Of a stretch of 15,777 nt of DNA, positions 1 through 6,780 are shown piece by piece. The notes under the pieces were generated by a model. The model did not search any database, had not been told where the DNA came from, and was given only the letters and a program-made list of their open reading frames with translations. A program made the translations under genes and the position numbers. The stretch is from Candidatus Delongbacteria bacterium. GTDB taxonomy: Bacteria > UBA4055. The stretch's first letter is position 1. The number at the start of each line of letters is the position of its first letter. The stretch lies in contig JAQVNT010000010.1 in the NCBI GenBank assembly GCA_028702975.1, forward strand, positions 1-15,777, in the 5' to 3' direction.

Positions 1-583
1 TCTCTTTCAAATGATAGCTGAGAAGTTCCTTTTTATCCCTGAGCTCTTTCTCTGCTTTTGTTACCCTGTCGATCTCCTTTTTAAGGCTGACTATTTCATT
101 GTAGAGCCTTTCCGTTTCGAACACCGACACTTTGCAGTATCCGTCAAGTATCCTTATATGCGTCTCACTGTTCAGAAGCGACTGATGGTCGTGCTGGCCG
201 TGCATGTCGATAAGGCTGTTCCCGACTGAAGTCAATATCTCGGCATTTGAAGGGCTGTCGTTAATAAATATCCTGCTCCGCTTATTTTTCGACAGCTCCC
301 GCCTGATGATCAGACTGTCCTCCGCTTCGACATCGTTATCTTTGAGTAATTTTATAATTTCAGGATCAATATCTGCAAATTCAGCTTCTACCGTAAGCTT
401 TTCTTCGCCCGAACGGATCATGTCTGTGTCGGTTTTATGGCCGAGTATTAGATTTAACGATGATATCAGGATGGATTTTCCGGCGCCTGTCTCGCCTGTG
501 ATGATATTTAAACCTTTATCAAAAAATACTTCGAGATTTTCGATGATAGCAAGATTGTTTATGCTTAATCTTCTCAAATACAT
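1..583 (-). CDS. recN: DNA repair protein RecN, N-terminal part (cut by window edge)
   Basis: SMC-like ATPase that acts in recombinational repair of double-strand breaks. The 194 visible residues begin MYLRRLSINNLAIIE, the usual RecN opening. They carry a Walker A motif GETGAGKS (residues 30-37) and the RecN-type motif MHGQHDHQSLL (about 127-137). The start of the coiled-coil arm follows, rich in Lys and Glu. The rest, with Walker B, lies left of the window. The ATG is separated by a single base from the TAA of the upstream PRPP-synthetase-like gene, so translation is probably coupled and no separate ribosome site is obvious. It is the last visible gene of the guaB-proS-prs-like-recN cluster. 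I see no LexA-type operator next to it. Identification is secure from the motifs; only the N-terminal lobe can be checked here. Confidence 0.93.
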   Translation of the reverse strand, partial: MYLRRLSINNLAIIENLEVFFDKGLNIITGETGAGKSILISSLNLILGHKTDTDMIRSGEEKLTVEAEFADIDPEIIKLLKDNDVEAEDSLIIRRELSKNKRSRIFINDSPSNAEILTSVGNSLIDMHGQHDHQSLLNSETHIRILDGYCKVSVFETERLYNEIVSLKKEIDRVTKAEKELRDKKELLSYHLKE

Positions 584-584
584 T

Positions 585-1799
585 TTAGTTGAACGGTCTT
601 CTAAGGTCGTAGAGCCTTTCTATTTTGTGTATGTCGGCAGGTGATTTGATCGTATAGAATTCTTCAGGATCGTTCCCGTCCTCCATTATATTCAGTACAG
701 CGTTTGCAAGATAGTTCCCGATCTTGATCACTGTGGTCTTACCGAAAAGCTGATGCTCGTAATAGGGATCTTCAAGATTGCCGGCCATAGTATTTGTAAA
801 AATTATCTCTTTGATCTTTTCGGACCTCAGAAGGTTCTGCGATCTTCCCGTCAGATGCGCATGGGTCGCGAACATGGTGAACCTGTCGCCCCCCATTTTC
901 TCAATAACTCCGTACATGGAGGCAAAACTTCTTACAATATCATCAAAAATGAACTTATCCTTGTTTTCGTGACCTGTATAGTTCGGCGAACTCTCCGCTA
1001 CGCATATATTTTTGAGGTAGCCTGTGACAGGATCTCTTTCCTTTTTAAATCTCACCCAGCTGATATCCGTAAATTCAGGATTAAGACTCTGAAGGTTCTT
1101 CAACACATCTGTTCCCAATTCTTTCGATCCGTCGTCTGTGGAAACGAAAACCGCCTGTTCCCCCTTGTTCTTGATCTTGCTGTAACTAAAGAGGTAGTGA
1201 GCCAAAATAGGCGCTATCGGAAGGTCTATCAGTGCTTTCGAACCTTTTTTTACATCTTTGAAATACACTTCTCCGAACGCCTCGATCAGATTCTTGCTGT
1301 GAGAGTGGAGCGTCATCACTTTTGATACGCCTTCGTTAAAAAATCTTTTAGCGAGCCTTAAAGTCGATAGAGATTTTCCGTCGTACTTCTGTATGTCTCT
1401 GGGCGTGAAACTTATACCGCTTCCGGGTCTAAGATGATTGCCGCTGAGCCTTACATTAGTCCAGATAAGGTTGACTTCTTTTGCTCCGTTAGCCCTGCAA
1501 ACATCCGCGGTATGACATATCCTCTCAAGAAGCTGTGAAGGCTCCCACTGTTTGTGGCTGGCTACAAGGTACACATGCTTTCCTTTAAGCCTGTTCATCG
1601 GCTCATCATTAAAACCGTCCTTGCCTTCGAGCAGAAGTTTCGGATCATAATCGTCATCCTCGTGAAGGAAATGAGCAATAAGTCCCTCGGGCTTCCACGG
1701 CTGATTAAGTTCCTTGGCGAGCTTTCTTGCGAACCTGTCCATCGGTTCAATGGGGATAATTACTCTGTCAAAAGGTTCTATCTTACCTAAAAGGTCCAT
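585..1799 (-). CDS. Divergent ribose-phosphate pyrophosphokinase (PRPP synthetase)-like protein
   Basis: 404 residues, longer than the usual ~315 for PRPP synthetase, which makes phosphoribosyl pyrophosphate from ribose 5-phosphate and ATP. The fold order matches the family: a substrate-entry region at about 74-110, LHSH (164-167) at the place of the catalytic DLH, STDDG (220-224) at the place of SPDxG, a Lys/Arg loop KKER (252-255) matching KRR, a DD pair (286-287), and ATHAHLTG (311-318) matching ATHPxxSG. The ribose-5-phosphate loop, normally DDxxDTGGT, reads DDIVRSFAS, and the FGYARQDR segment is not recognisable. It may therefore be an unusual PRPP synthetase, a regulatory paralogue or an enzyme with another substrate. 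A ribosome site GAGGA lies 8 nt before the ATG. It sits 21 nt after proS and 1 nt before recN. The family is fairly sure, activity is not. Confidence 0.7.
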   Translation of the reverse strand: MDLLGKIEPFDRVIIPIEPMDRFARKLAKELNQPWKPEGLIAHFLHEDDDYDPKLLLEGKDGFNDEPMNRLKGKHVYLVASHKQWEPSQLLERICHTADVCRANGAKEVNLIWTNVRLSGNHLRPGSGISFTPRDIQKYDGKSLSTLRLAKRFFNEGVSKVMTLHSHSKNLIEAFGEVYFKDVKKGSKALIDLPIAPILAHYLFSYSKIKNKGEQAVFVSTDDGSKELGTDVLKNLQSLNPEFTDISWVRFKKERDPVTGYLKNICVAESSPNYTGHENKDKFIFDDIVRSFASMYGVIEKMGGDRFTMFATHAHLTGRSQNLLRSEKIKEIIFTNTMAGNLEDPYYEHQLFGKTTVIKIGNYLANAVLNIMEDGNDPEEFYTIKSPADIHKIERLYDLRRPFN

Positions 1800-1820
1800 C
1801 TAAGAAATCCTCACGGTTTT

Positions 1821-3344
1821 TTAATAAGATTTTGCGAATATAACTCTTTTCCTGCTCGGAGAACCGCAGTAGATACACTTACCTTCAGATTCTTTTTCAG
1901 CTAATGGGATGTTCCTTACGGTAACTTTCAGCTCTTCCTTGATAGCCTCTTCGCATTTCCTGTTCCCGCACCAGTGCGAGCGTGCGAAACAGCCGTGCAG
2001 CTCAGGTTTCTCTTCGTTCTTCGGCGTGAATATTTTCTTAAAATCATCGTAATTGTCTATCTCTATAGTGTTCTCGTTCCTGAATTTGAGAGCTTTTTCG
2101 AATATTTCATCCTGCATTGTGCTTAATGTGCCGATGAGGTTTTTTATGAATTCGTCCTTTCCTATAAAGTTCTTTTTAAGTTCCGGATCGTTCCTTTTTA
2201 CCACCGCGAGCGAGTTCTTCTCAACATCTTTGGGTCCGACCTCGATCTTTAGAGGCACGCCTTTTTTGATCCAGTACCAGTTCTTCTCGCCGCCTCTGAT
2301 GTCCCTGTCGTCCACATGGATCACGATCTTACGGTCGAAAAGTCTCAATTCCGAGATCTCTTTTTTTATTCCGTCGATATATTTTGTTACGGCTTGCTTT
2401 TCGTTTTCGTCCTTGTAGATCGGCAGAAGTACGATATGCGCGGGAGCTATCCTGGGCGGCAGTATCAGACCGTTATCGTCGGAATGAGCCATTACGAGTG
2501 CGCCGATTAGCCTTGTGGAGACTCCCCACGAGGTCGTCCACGCGAATTCTTCTTTTCCTTCTTTGCTCTGGAATTTGATCTTAGATGCTTTCGCGAAATT
2601 CTGGCCGAGGAAATGAGATGTTCCGCTCTGAAGAGCTTTTTTGTCCTGCATCATCGCCTCGATCGAGTAGGTTGAAACCGCGCCGGGAAATCTTTCGGAC
2701 TCGCTTTTTTCTCCTTCGATCACCGGTAGAGCCAGAACTTTTTCGGCGAATTCTTTATAAACATTGAGCATTTTATATGTTTCTTCCATCGCCTCTTCTC
2801 TGGTGGCGTGGACCGTATGCCCCTCCTGCCACAAGAATTCGGCGGTTCGTAAAAAAAGCCTCGTCCTCATCTCCCAGCGGACGACATTGGCCCACTGGTT
2901 TATCAGGATCGGAAGGTCTCTGTATGAATTGACCCATTTGGCGTAAGAAGCGCCTATGATCGTCTCGCTGGTCGGTCTGACGACTAAGGGCTCCTCGAGT
3001 TTCCCGTCAGGAACGAGCTTGCCTTCTGAGTTGACCGAGAGCCTGTGGTGAGTCACGACCGCGCATTCCTTTGCGAAGCCTTCGACGTGATCGGCCTCCT
3101 GCTGGAGGTATTCGAGAGGTATGAAAAGAGGAAAGTAAGCGTTCACATGACCGGTATCCTTGAACATCTGATCAAGTTCTCTCTGCATGTTCTCCCATAT
3201 CGTATAGCCCCAGGGCTTTATCACCATGCAGCCTCTCACATCGCTGTTCTCGGCAAGTTCACCCGCCTTTATCACTTCAAGATACCATTGGGGATAATCT
3301 TCCTCCCTCGTGACCGGTATCGCTGTTTTCTTAAATTCCGCCAT
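1821..3344 (-). CDS. proS: Prolyl-tRNA synthetase, archaeal/eukaryotic type
   Basis: Class II aminoacyl-tRNA synthetase that charges tRNA-Pro with proline in the cytoplasm. The 507-residue length and layout are those of the archaeal/eukaryotic-type enzyme, which lacks the inserted editing domain of the E. coli type. Visible parts are KPWGYTIWENM near 43-53 (motif 1 region), RPTSE (123-127), the motif 2 stretch beginning RWEMRTRLFLRTAEF (from 156), and the motif 3 region with GALVMAHSDDNG. The anticodon-binding domain follows. A C-terminal zinc-type domain has cysteines at 452, 459, 464, 490 and 493, and the chain ends in Tyr, as is typical of this class. The start codon has only a weak GGGAT upstream. 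It follows guaB by 24 nt and precedes the PRPP-synthetase-like gene by 21 nt, so it is probably co-transcribed with both. Confidence 0.96.
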   Translation of the reverse strand: MAEFKKTAIPVTREEDYPQWYLEVIKAGELAENSDVRGCMVIKPWGYTIWENMQRELDQMFKDTGHVNAYFPLFIPLEYLQQEADHVEGFAKECAVVTHHRLSVNSEGKLVPDGKLEEPLVVRPTSETIIGASYAKWVNSYRDLPILINQWANVVRWEMRTRLFLRTAEFLWQEGHTVHATREEAMEETYKMLNVYKEFAEKVLALPVIEGEKSESERFPGAVSTYSIEAMMQDKKALQSGTSHFLGQNFAKASKIKFQSKEGKEEFAWTTSWGVSTRLIGALVMAHSDDNGLILPPRIAPAHIVLLPIYKDENEKQAVTKYIDGIKKEISELRLFDRKIVIHVDDRDIRGGEKNWYWIKKGVPLKIEVGPKDVEKNSLAVVKRNDPELKKNFIGKDEFIKNLIGTLSTMQDEIFEKALKFRNENTIEIDNYDDFKKIFTPKNEEKPELHGCFARSHWCGNRKCEEAIKEELKVTVRNIPLAEKESEGKCIYCGSPSRKRVIFAKSY

Positions 3345-3368
3345 ATATTTGATCCCGTAATATTATTT

Positions 3369-4817
3369 TTAGTGCCTGATCTCGTAATTCGGAGCTTCTC
3401 TTGTTATGTGTACATCGTGAGGGTGGCTTTCGATAAGACCTGCGTGCGTCATACGGATGAACTGGGTCTTTTCCTTCATTTCATCAATATTTTTCACCCC
3501 GCAGTAACCCATAGCCTGCCTTAATCCTCCGACCATCTGATAGATAGTATTAGCGACCTTTCCCTTGTAAGGTATTCTTCCTTCAATTCCTTCAGGTACG
3601 AATTTTGTCGAGGCCAGCTGGAAATATCTGTCCGCCGAACCTTTCCTCATAGCGCCTATCGATCCCATTCCCCTGTAAGCCTTGAACTGCCTGCCCTCGA
3701 ACAGTATCATTTCGCCCGGAGCCTCATCAGTGCCGGCGAGCATGGAGCCGAGCATCACGCAGTCCGCTCCCATTCCTATAGCCTTGGCTATATCGCCGGA
3801 GTACTTGATCCCGCCGTCCGCGATAACGGGTATTCCGTGCTTTCTGCACGCTTTGACAGCGTTCATGATCGCCGTTATCTGCGGTACGCCTACTCCCGCC
3901 ACGACCCTGGTCGTGCAGATCGAGCCGGGCCCGATGCCTACTTTGACCGCATCCGCTCCAGCCTTTATCAGCGCTTCTGCTCCTTCGGCCGTAGCTATGT
4001 TGCCCGCTATTATCTCTACATCGTATTTCTTCTTGATCCTTCTGATCTCTTTAGCTATATCCTCATGGTGTCCGTGAGCACTGTCTATAACTATCACATC
4101 GACCTTGGAGTTCATCAGAAGCTTTATCCTTTTATCGTCCCCGTTGGCTGAGACCGCGGCGGCTACTCTAAGTCTGCCTGCACTGTCCTTGCATGCATTC
4201 GGGAAACTTTCCTTCTTTTTAATATCCTTAAAAGTGATCATTCCTATAAGGTTGTCTTCGTTATCGACAATAGGCAGTTTCTCGATCTTGTTCTTCTGAA
4301 GGATTAATTTCGCTTCTTCCAGAGATGTGCCTTCCCTGCCTGTCACTAGAGGACATTTCGTCATTATATCCTTAACCTGTATATCATCCTTGTACTCGAA
4401 CCTGATATCCCTGTTGGTTATTATCCCCACGAGCTTCGTGCCTTCAACTACGGGAACTCCTGATATCGAGAATTTCTCCATAAGGCTGAATACCTCCTTC
4501 AGGCGTGCATCAGGACCGATCGTCACAGGGTCAGTTATCATACCGCTCTCTGATCTTTTGACCTTATCTACTTCTACAGCCTGTTCCTCCGGCGACATGT
4601 TCTTATGGATAACTGCCATTCCGCCTTCTCTTGCCATTGCGATCCCCATGTGGTACTCTGATACCGTATCCATCGCTGCAGAAATTATTGGGATATTGAG
4701 CTTTATATTCTTCGTAAGAAATGTAGTCGTATCCGCTTCTGACGGTTTAACCGAGCTTTTCTTAGGCAGCAGAAGAACATCGTCGAATGTCAGTCCGGTA
4801 TCCAGTATTTTTTCCAT
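3369..4817 (-). CDS. guaB: Inosine-5'-monophosphate dehydrogenase
   Basis: Oxidises IMP to XMP with NAD+, the committed step of GMP synthesis. With the start chosen here it has 482 residues. The N-terminal LTFDDVLLLP, two CBS domains (about 82-197), the catalytic loop GIGPGSICTTR with Cys301, ADGGIKYSGD, the GMGSIGAM segment and the flap Arg/Tyr pair in EGRIPYKG are all present. The family is therefore unambiguous and looks fully active. The reading frame is open for 8 more codons upstream, but AGAGGTGG sits just before the ATG at 4817 and the protein then begins MEKILDTGLTFDD, as in other IMPDHs. It is the first gene of the guaB-proS-prs-like-recN cluster. A promoter and a terminator-like hairpin precede it, so expression may be controlled by premature termination. 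Confidence 0.97.
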   Translation of the reverse strand: MEKILDTGLTFDDVLLLPKKSSVKPSEADTTTFLTKNIKLNIPIISAAMDTVSEYHMGIAMAREGGMAVIHKNMSPEEQAVEVDKVKRSESGMITDPVTIGPDARLKEVFSLMEKFSISGVPVVEGTKLVGIITNRDIRFEYKDDIQVKDIMTKCPLVTGREGTSLEEAKLILQKNKIEKLPIVDNEDNLIGMITFKDIKKKESFPNACKDSAGRLRVAAAVSANGDDKRIKLLMNSKVDVIVIDSAHGHHEDIAKEIRRIKKKYDVEIIAGNIATAEGAEALIKAGADAVKVGIGPGSICTTRVVAGVGVPQITAIMNAVKACRKHGIPVIADGGIKYSGDIAKAIGMGADCVMLGSMLAGTDEAPGEMILFEGRQFKAYRGMGSIGAMRKGSADRYFQLASTKFVPEGIEGRIPYKGKVANTIYQMVGGLRQAMGYCGVKNIDEMKEKTQFIRMTHAGLIESHPHDVHITREAPNYEIRH

Positions 4818-4821
4818 AAAT

Positions 4822-4829
4822 CCACCTCT
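4822..4829 (-). promoter_or_regulatory. Ribosome-binding site deciding the guaB start
   Basis: The minus strand reads AGAGGTGG, followed by ATTT and then the ATG at 4817. This favours that ATG over the earlier in-frame ATG at 4841, which lies inside the 3' flank of the terminator-like hairpin and has no purine-rich site in front of it. Confidence 0.8.
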
Positions 4830-4839
4830 TTTTTTAAGC

Positions 4840-4864
4840 AAAAAACCGCCTTTGCCGGCGGTTT
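4840..4864 (-). terminator. Rho-independent-type hairpin in the guaB leader (possible attenuator)
   Basis: On the minus strand AAACCGCC and GGCGGTTT form a perfect 8-bp stem around a 6-nt loop GGCAAA, and the run of T continues to six in all before GC. It lies downstream of the guaB promoter and upstream of the guaB ribosome site. A transcript from that promoter must therefore read through it to reach guaB. It could be an attenuator, or simply stop read-through from the flavin-reductase-like gene. A strong competing antiterminator is not evident: I see only a weak 4-bp GCGG/CCGC pairing. Confidence 0.65.
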
Positions 4865-4865
4865 A

Positions 4866-4907
4866 TCATCTGCTTTTTTTCCGCATATTTTTAATAAAGA
4901 AACACAT
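4866..4907 (-). CDS. Possible 13-codon leader ORF upstream of guaB
   Basis: An ATG preceded by CAGGGATAT (AGGG 4 nt before the ATG) opens a short frame MCFFIKNMRKKSR ending in TGA, one base before the terminator-like stem begins. It lies entirely between the guaB promoter and the hairpin, the place where leader peptides sit in attenuators. The peptide is not clearly enriched in one regulatory amino acid (two Phe, three Lys, two Arg). It may be chance in an AT-rich leader. I report it because of position and the possible ribosome site, not because of any known family. Confidence 0.25.
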   Translation of the reverse strand: MCFFIKNMRKKSR

Positions 4908-4936
4908 ATATCCCTGCGCGTTTACATGAAGTAGCA

Positions 4937-4965
4937 AAAATAACGAAATTCCCTGATATAGTCAA
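4937..4965 (-). promoter_or_regulatory. Sigma70-like promoter of guaB operon
   Basis: The minus strand has TTGACT (4965-4960), a 17-nt spacer and TATTTT (4942-4937). It lies in the 180-nt gap between the flavin-reductase-like gene and guaB. The transcript would start near 4930, giving a leader of roughly 110 nt. The -10 matches that of the promoter at 6065-6093, which supports both. Confidence 0.65.
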
Positions 4966-4997
4966 GATTAAATGTTTTTATGTTTTGGAGCAGTTAA

Positions 4998-5528
4998 TCA
5001 GTTCTTTAAATACTTATCAGTGCCCGATATCTTTAAAATCTCGCCATAAAATACATGATGGTAATCTTTATCAGGATATTTGCCCTCTATACCGGAGTCT
5101 ATAAATTCTGACGGAGAAAACCTTGAGGAATATATTTTCCTGCATTCTATTATCAGTTCAGCTTCATCGTAAGCCGGACATTCTGTTTTTTCTGAAGGAA
5201 TTACTTTCAATCCTGATCTTTCAGCTTTATTTTCGTCCTTCCCGCTGACCCTGCCGAAATATTTAAGTTTATCCCTGAATTCCTCGCCGAAAGCACACAA
5301 GGTGAAGGTGTCGTATTTTTCTATGAAATTAATGGTATGTCTTGTCGGTCTGACAACCACCTGAACGAAAGGCTTGTTCCACATTACGCCGATACTCCCC
5401 CATGCAACGGTCATTGAGTTAAACGCTTCGTGGTCGAGCTCTCCGGCGGTAAGAAGAAGCCACTGCTTGTCCCAAAGCTCAAAAATATCCGTTCTGAAAT
5501 TGTCGGGCTTAATTAGGTCTCTTTTCAT
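4998..5528 (-). CDS. Flavin reductase-like / FMN-binding split-barrel protein
   Basis: 176 residues resembling the flavin reductase-like domain family, small flavoproteins that bind FMN in a split barrel and either pass electrons from NAD(P)H to flavin or use bound FMN directly. Supporting segments are the early FNSMTVAWGSIGVMWNKP, the VRPTRHTINFIEK segment (about 60-72) that usually contacts flavin phosphate, and FGRVSGKDENKAERSGL (about 91-107), which matches the family's GRxSGxDxxKxxxxGL. There is no signal peptide or membrane segment, so it should be cytoplasmic. The ATG has GGAG 9 nt upstream. It is divergent from dtd across 67 nt and is followed by the guaB promoter region. The substrate cannot be told from the sequence. 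Confidence 0.8.
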   Translation of the reverse strand: MKRDLIKPDNFRTDIFELWDKQWLLLTAGELDHEAFNSMTVAWGSIGVMWNKPFVQVVVRPTRHTINFIEKYDTFTLCAFGEEFRDKLKYFGRVSGKDENKAERSGLKVIPSEKTECPAYDEAELIIECRKIYSSRFSPSEFIDSGIEGKYPDKDYHHVFYGEILKISGTDKYLKN

Positions 5529-5595
5529 GTTTACATCTCCGGTTTTTTATTATAAATTATATATGGAGAAAAGAAAAGAAATTTGCAAGGATTAA
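5529..5595. promoter_or_regulatory. Divergent AT-rich intergenic region (flavin reductase-like / dtd)
   Basis: 67 nt separate two divergent start codons, so both promoters probably lie in or near it. On the minus strand TATAAT occurs at 5549-5554 and 5556-5561, but no good -35 is found at the right distance. The plus-strand ribosome site AAGGA for dtd and the minus-strand GGAG for the flavin reductase-like gene are both present. Exact promoters cannot be assigned. Confidence 0.4.
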
Positions 5596-5598
5596 ATG

Positions 5599-6033
5599 AT
5601 GAAAATTCTGCTTCAGAGAACCGACAGAGTAAGCATAATGGTGAACGGATGTCCGGTTTCATCTTCTGGAAGAGGGCTGCTTCTGCTTATCGGTATAGGC
5701 GCTGACGACGATGAAAGTTCTATACCGTATTTCATAGATAAAATTACCAATTTGAGAATATTCGAGGATGAGAAAGGTAAAATGAACCTTTCAGTGAAAG
5801 ATATCGGAGGAGATATTGCGGCTGTATCCCAATTTACTCTTTACGCTGATACGAAGAAAGGAAGAAGACCCGGTTTCTCTCTCGCCGCGCCGCCGGAAAA
5901 AGCACTGAAAATATATAATAAATTCGTGCTGGAGCTTAAAGGAACAGGTCTGAACATCTCAGAAGGAGTTTTCGGCGCGCACATGGAGATCAGCCTTGTG
6001 AACTACGGTCCTGCGACATTTATGATTGAATGA
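5599..6033 (+). CDS. dtd: D-aminoacyl-tRNA deacylase
   Basis: Removes D-amino acids wrongly attached to tRNA, a cytoplasmic quality-control step. About 144 residues, the normal size. It carries MKILLQRTDRVSI at the start, NLRIFEDEKGKMNLS, the SQFTLYAD motif followed by KKGRRPGF, and near the end LVNYGPATF, which keeps the Gly-Pro pair of the cross-subunit active-site motif (usually NxGPxT). Two ATGs stand in tandem at 5596 and 5599. AAGGA lies 7 nt before the second and only 4 nt before the first, so I favour 5599, which also gives the usual family N-terminus. It is divergent from the flavin reductase-like gene. The next gene lies 104 nt downstream with its own promoter. Confidence 0.95.
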   Translation: MKILLQRTDRVSIMVNGCPVSSSGRGLLLLIGIGADDDESSIPYFIDKITNLRIFEDEKGKMNLSVKDIGGDIAAVSQFTLYADTKKGRRPGFSLAAPPEKALKIYNKFVLELKGTGLNISEGVFGAHMEISLVNYGPATFMIE

Positions 6034-6064
6034 ACACACTTAAAAAAATAATGTTATTAAGGTA

Positions 6065-6093
6065 TTGACATGAATGATAAATACTGTTATTTT
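6065..6093 (+). promoter_or_regulatory. Sigma70-like promoter of the CvpA-like gene
   Basis: TTGACA (6065-6070), a 17-nt spacer and TATTTT (6088-6093), followed by an AT-rich leader and the ribosome site AGGA 7 nt before the ATG at 6138. The -35 is a perfect consensus match and the spacing is ideal. No hairpin with a T tract is visible between dtd and this promoter. Confidence 0.7.
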
Positions 6094-6137
6094 ACAATTG
6101 TCTTGATATTATCTTTAATTTTAGCGAGGATTTTGAT

Positions 6138-6779
6138 ATGATCTTTGATGTTATTCTTATATTGATGCTGATCGTGGCAATAAGCAAGGCTGGCAAAAAA
6201 GGCTGCACCGAAGATATGCATTTTGCTGTCGGATTTTTTATTATTGTAAGGCTTGCCGGAACTTTTTACCTTCCTGTATCTAAAATTACCGGGAATTTTA
6301 TACAAAACCGGCATTTTGCTGTCTATTCTGCATACGCCCTTGTAGCTATAGTTGTTTTCTTTATATTCACTTCGATCGCCGGAAACAGAATTATTGAAAT
6401 GGGTAAAAAGATCCCGAAAACAACAGGTCTTGTGGTAACTTATATCTTTGCAGTAATAAAAACTTTAATTATTTACTCAGTGATTTTTACTTTTTTGTAC
6501 GCTTTGCCGGTTCTTCACAAAATGAAAGACAGTCTTATAACCCCGAGATCTTATAAATTAACCTACGGAATACTCGGAACAGGAACGGAAGACATTTTCA
6601 AAGATCTGTCGGACTACCTTACGGAAACCCTCAAAAATCCTGTTAAATTTTTGGAATCTCAGAAGGCAAAACAGGCTGCAAGTTCTAATAAACAGCTCGA
6701 TGCTGTAAAATCTCATGAAGGATTGGGGGATTTTATTAAAGAGGAAAAACCTGTAGAAAAAAAGACTGAAGAAGAGTAG
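6138..6779 (+). CDS. CvpA-like integral membrane protein
   Basis: 213 residues. Four hydrophobic segments are visible at about 1-17, 27-47, 60-82 and 97-125. A hydrophilic tail of about 85 residues follows and ends in a Lys/Glu-rich stretch (EEKPVEKKTEEE). Size and the four-helix layout resemble the CvpA/colicin V production family of inner-membrane proteins, whose biochemical role is poorly known. No diagnostic motif was seen, so the family name is a guess from topology. The start has AGGA 7 nt upstream and a strong promoter before it. Its TAG ends one base from the stop of the convergent histidine kinase gene, so there is no intergenic room for a terminator. A 75-codon reverse frame overlapping its start is a shadow. 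Confidence 0.6.
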   Translation: MIFDVILILMLIVAISKAGKKGCTEDMHFAVGFFIIVRLAGTFYLPVSKITGNFIQNRHFAVYSAYALVAIVVFFIFTSIAGNRIIEMGKKIPKTTGLVVTYIFAVIKTLIIYSVIFTFLYALPVLHKMKDSLITPRSYKLTYGILGTGTEDIFKDLSDYLTETLKNPVKFLESQKAKQAASSNKQLDAVKSHEGLGDFIKEEKPVEKKTEEE

Positions 6780-6780
6780 A

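Noticed and set aside
753..1325. 190-codon plus-strand frame opposite the PRPP-synthetase-like gene
   Set aside because: It lies wholly within a gene with clear family motifs; the translated text shows no recognisable domain.
4818..4841. Longer guaB start giving 8 extra residues (MLKKRGGF)
   Set aside because: No ribosome site before it and it overlaps the hairpin's T run; AGAGGTGG clearly serves the ATG at 4817.
4922..4927. Minimal ATG-TAA start-stop on the minus strand in the guaB leader
   Set aside because: It lies at or beyond the likely transcript start and has no ribosome site, so it is probably chance.
6087..6314. 75-codon minus-strand frame overlapping the CvpA-like gene start
   Set aside because: Its N-terminal text is the mirror of a membrane-protein gene with a strong promoter and ribosome site; no family resemblance and no ribosome site.
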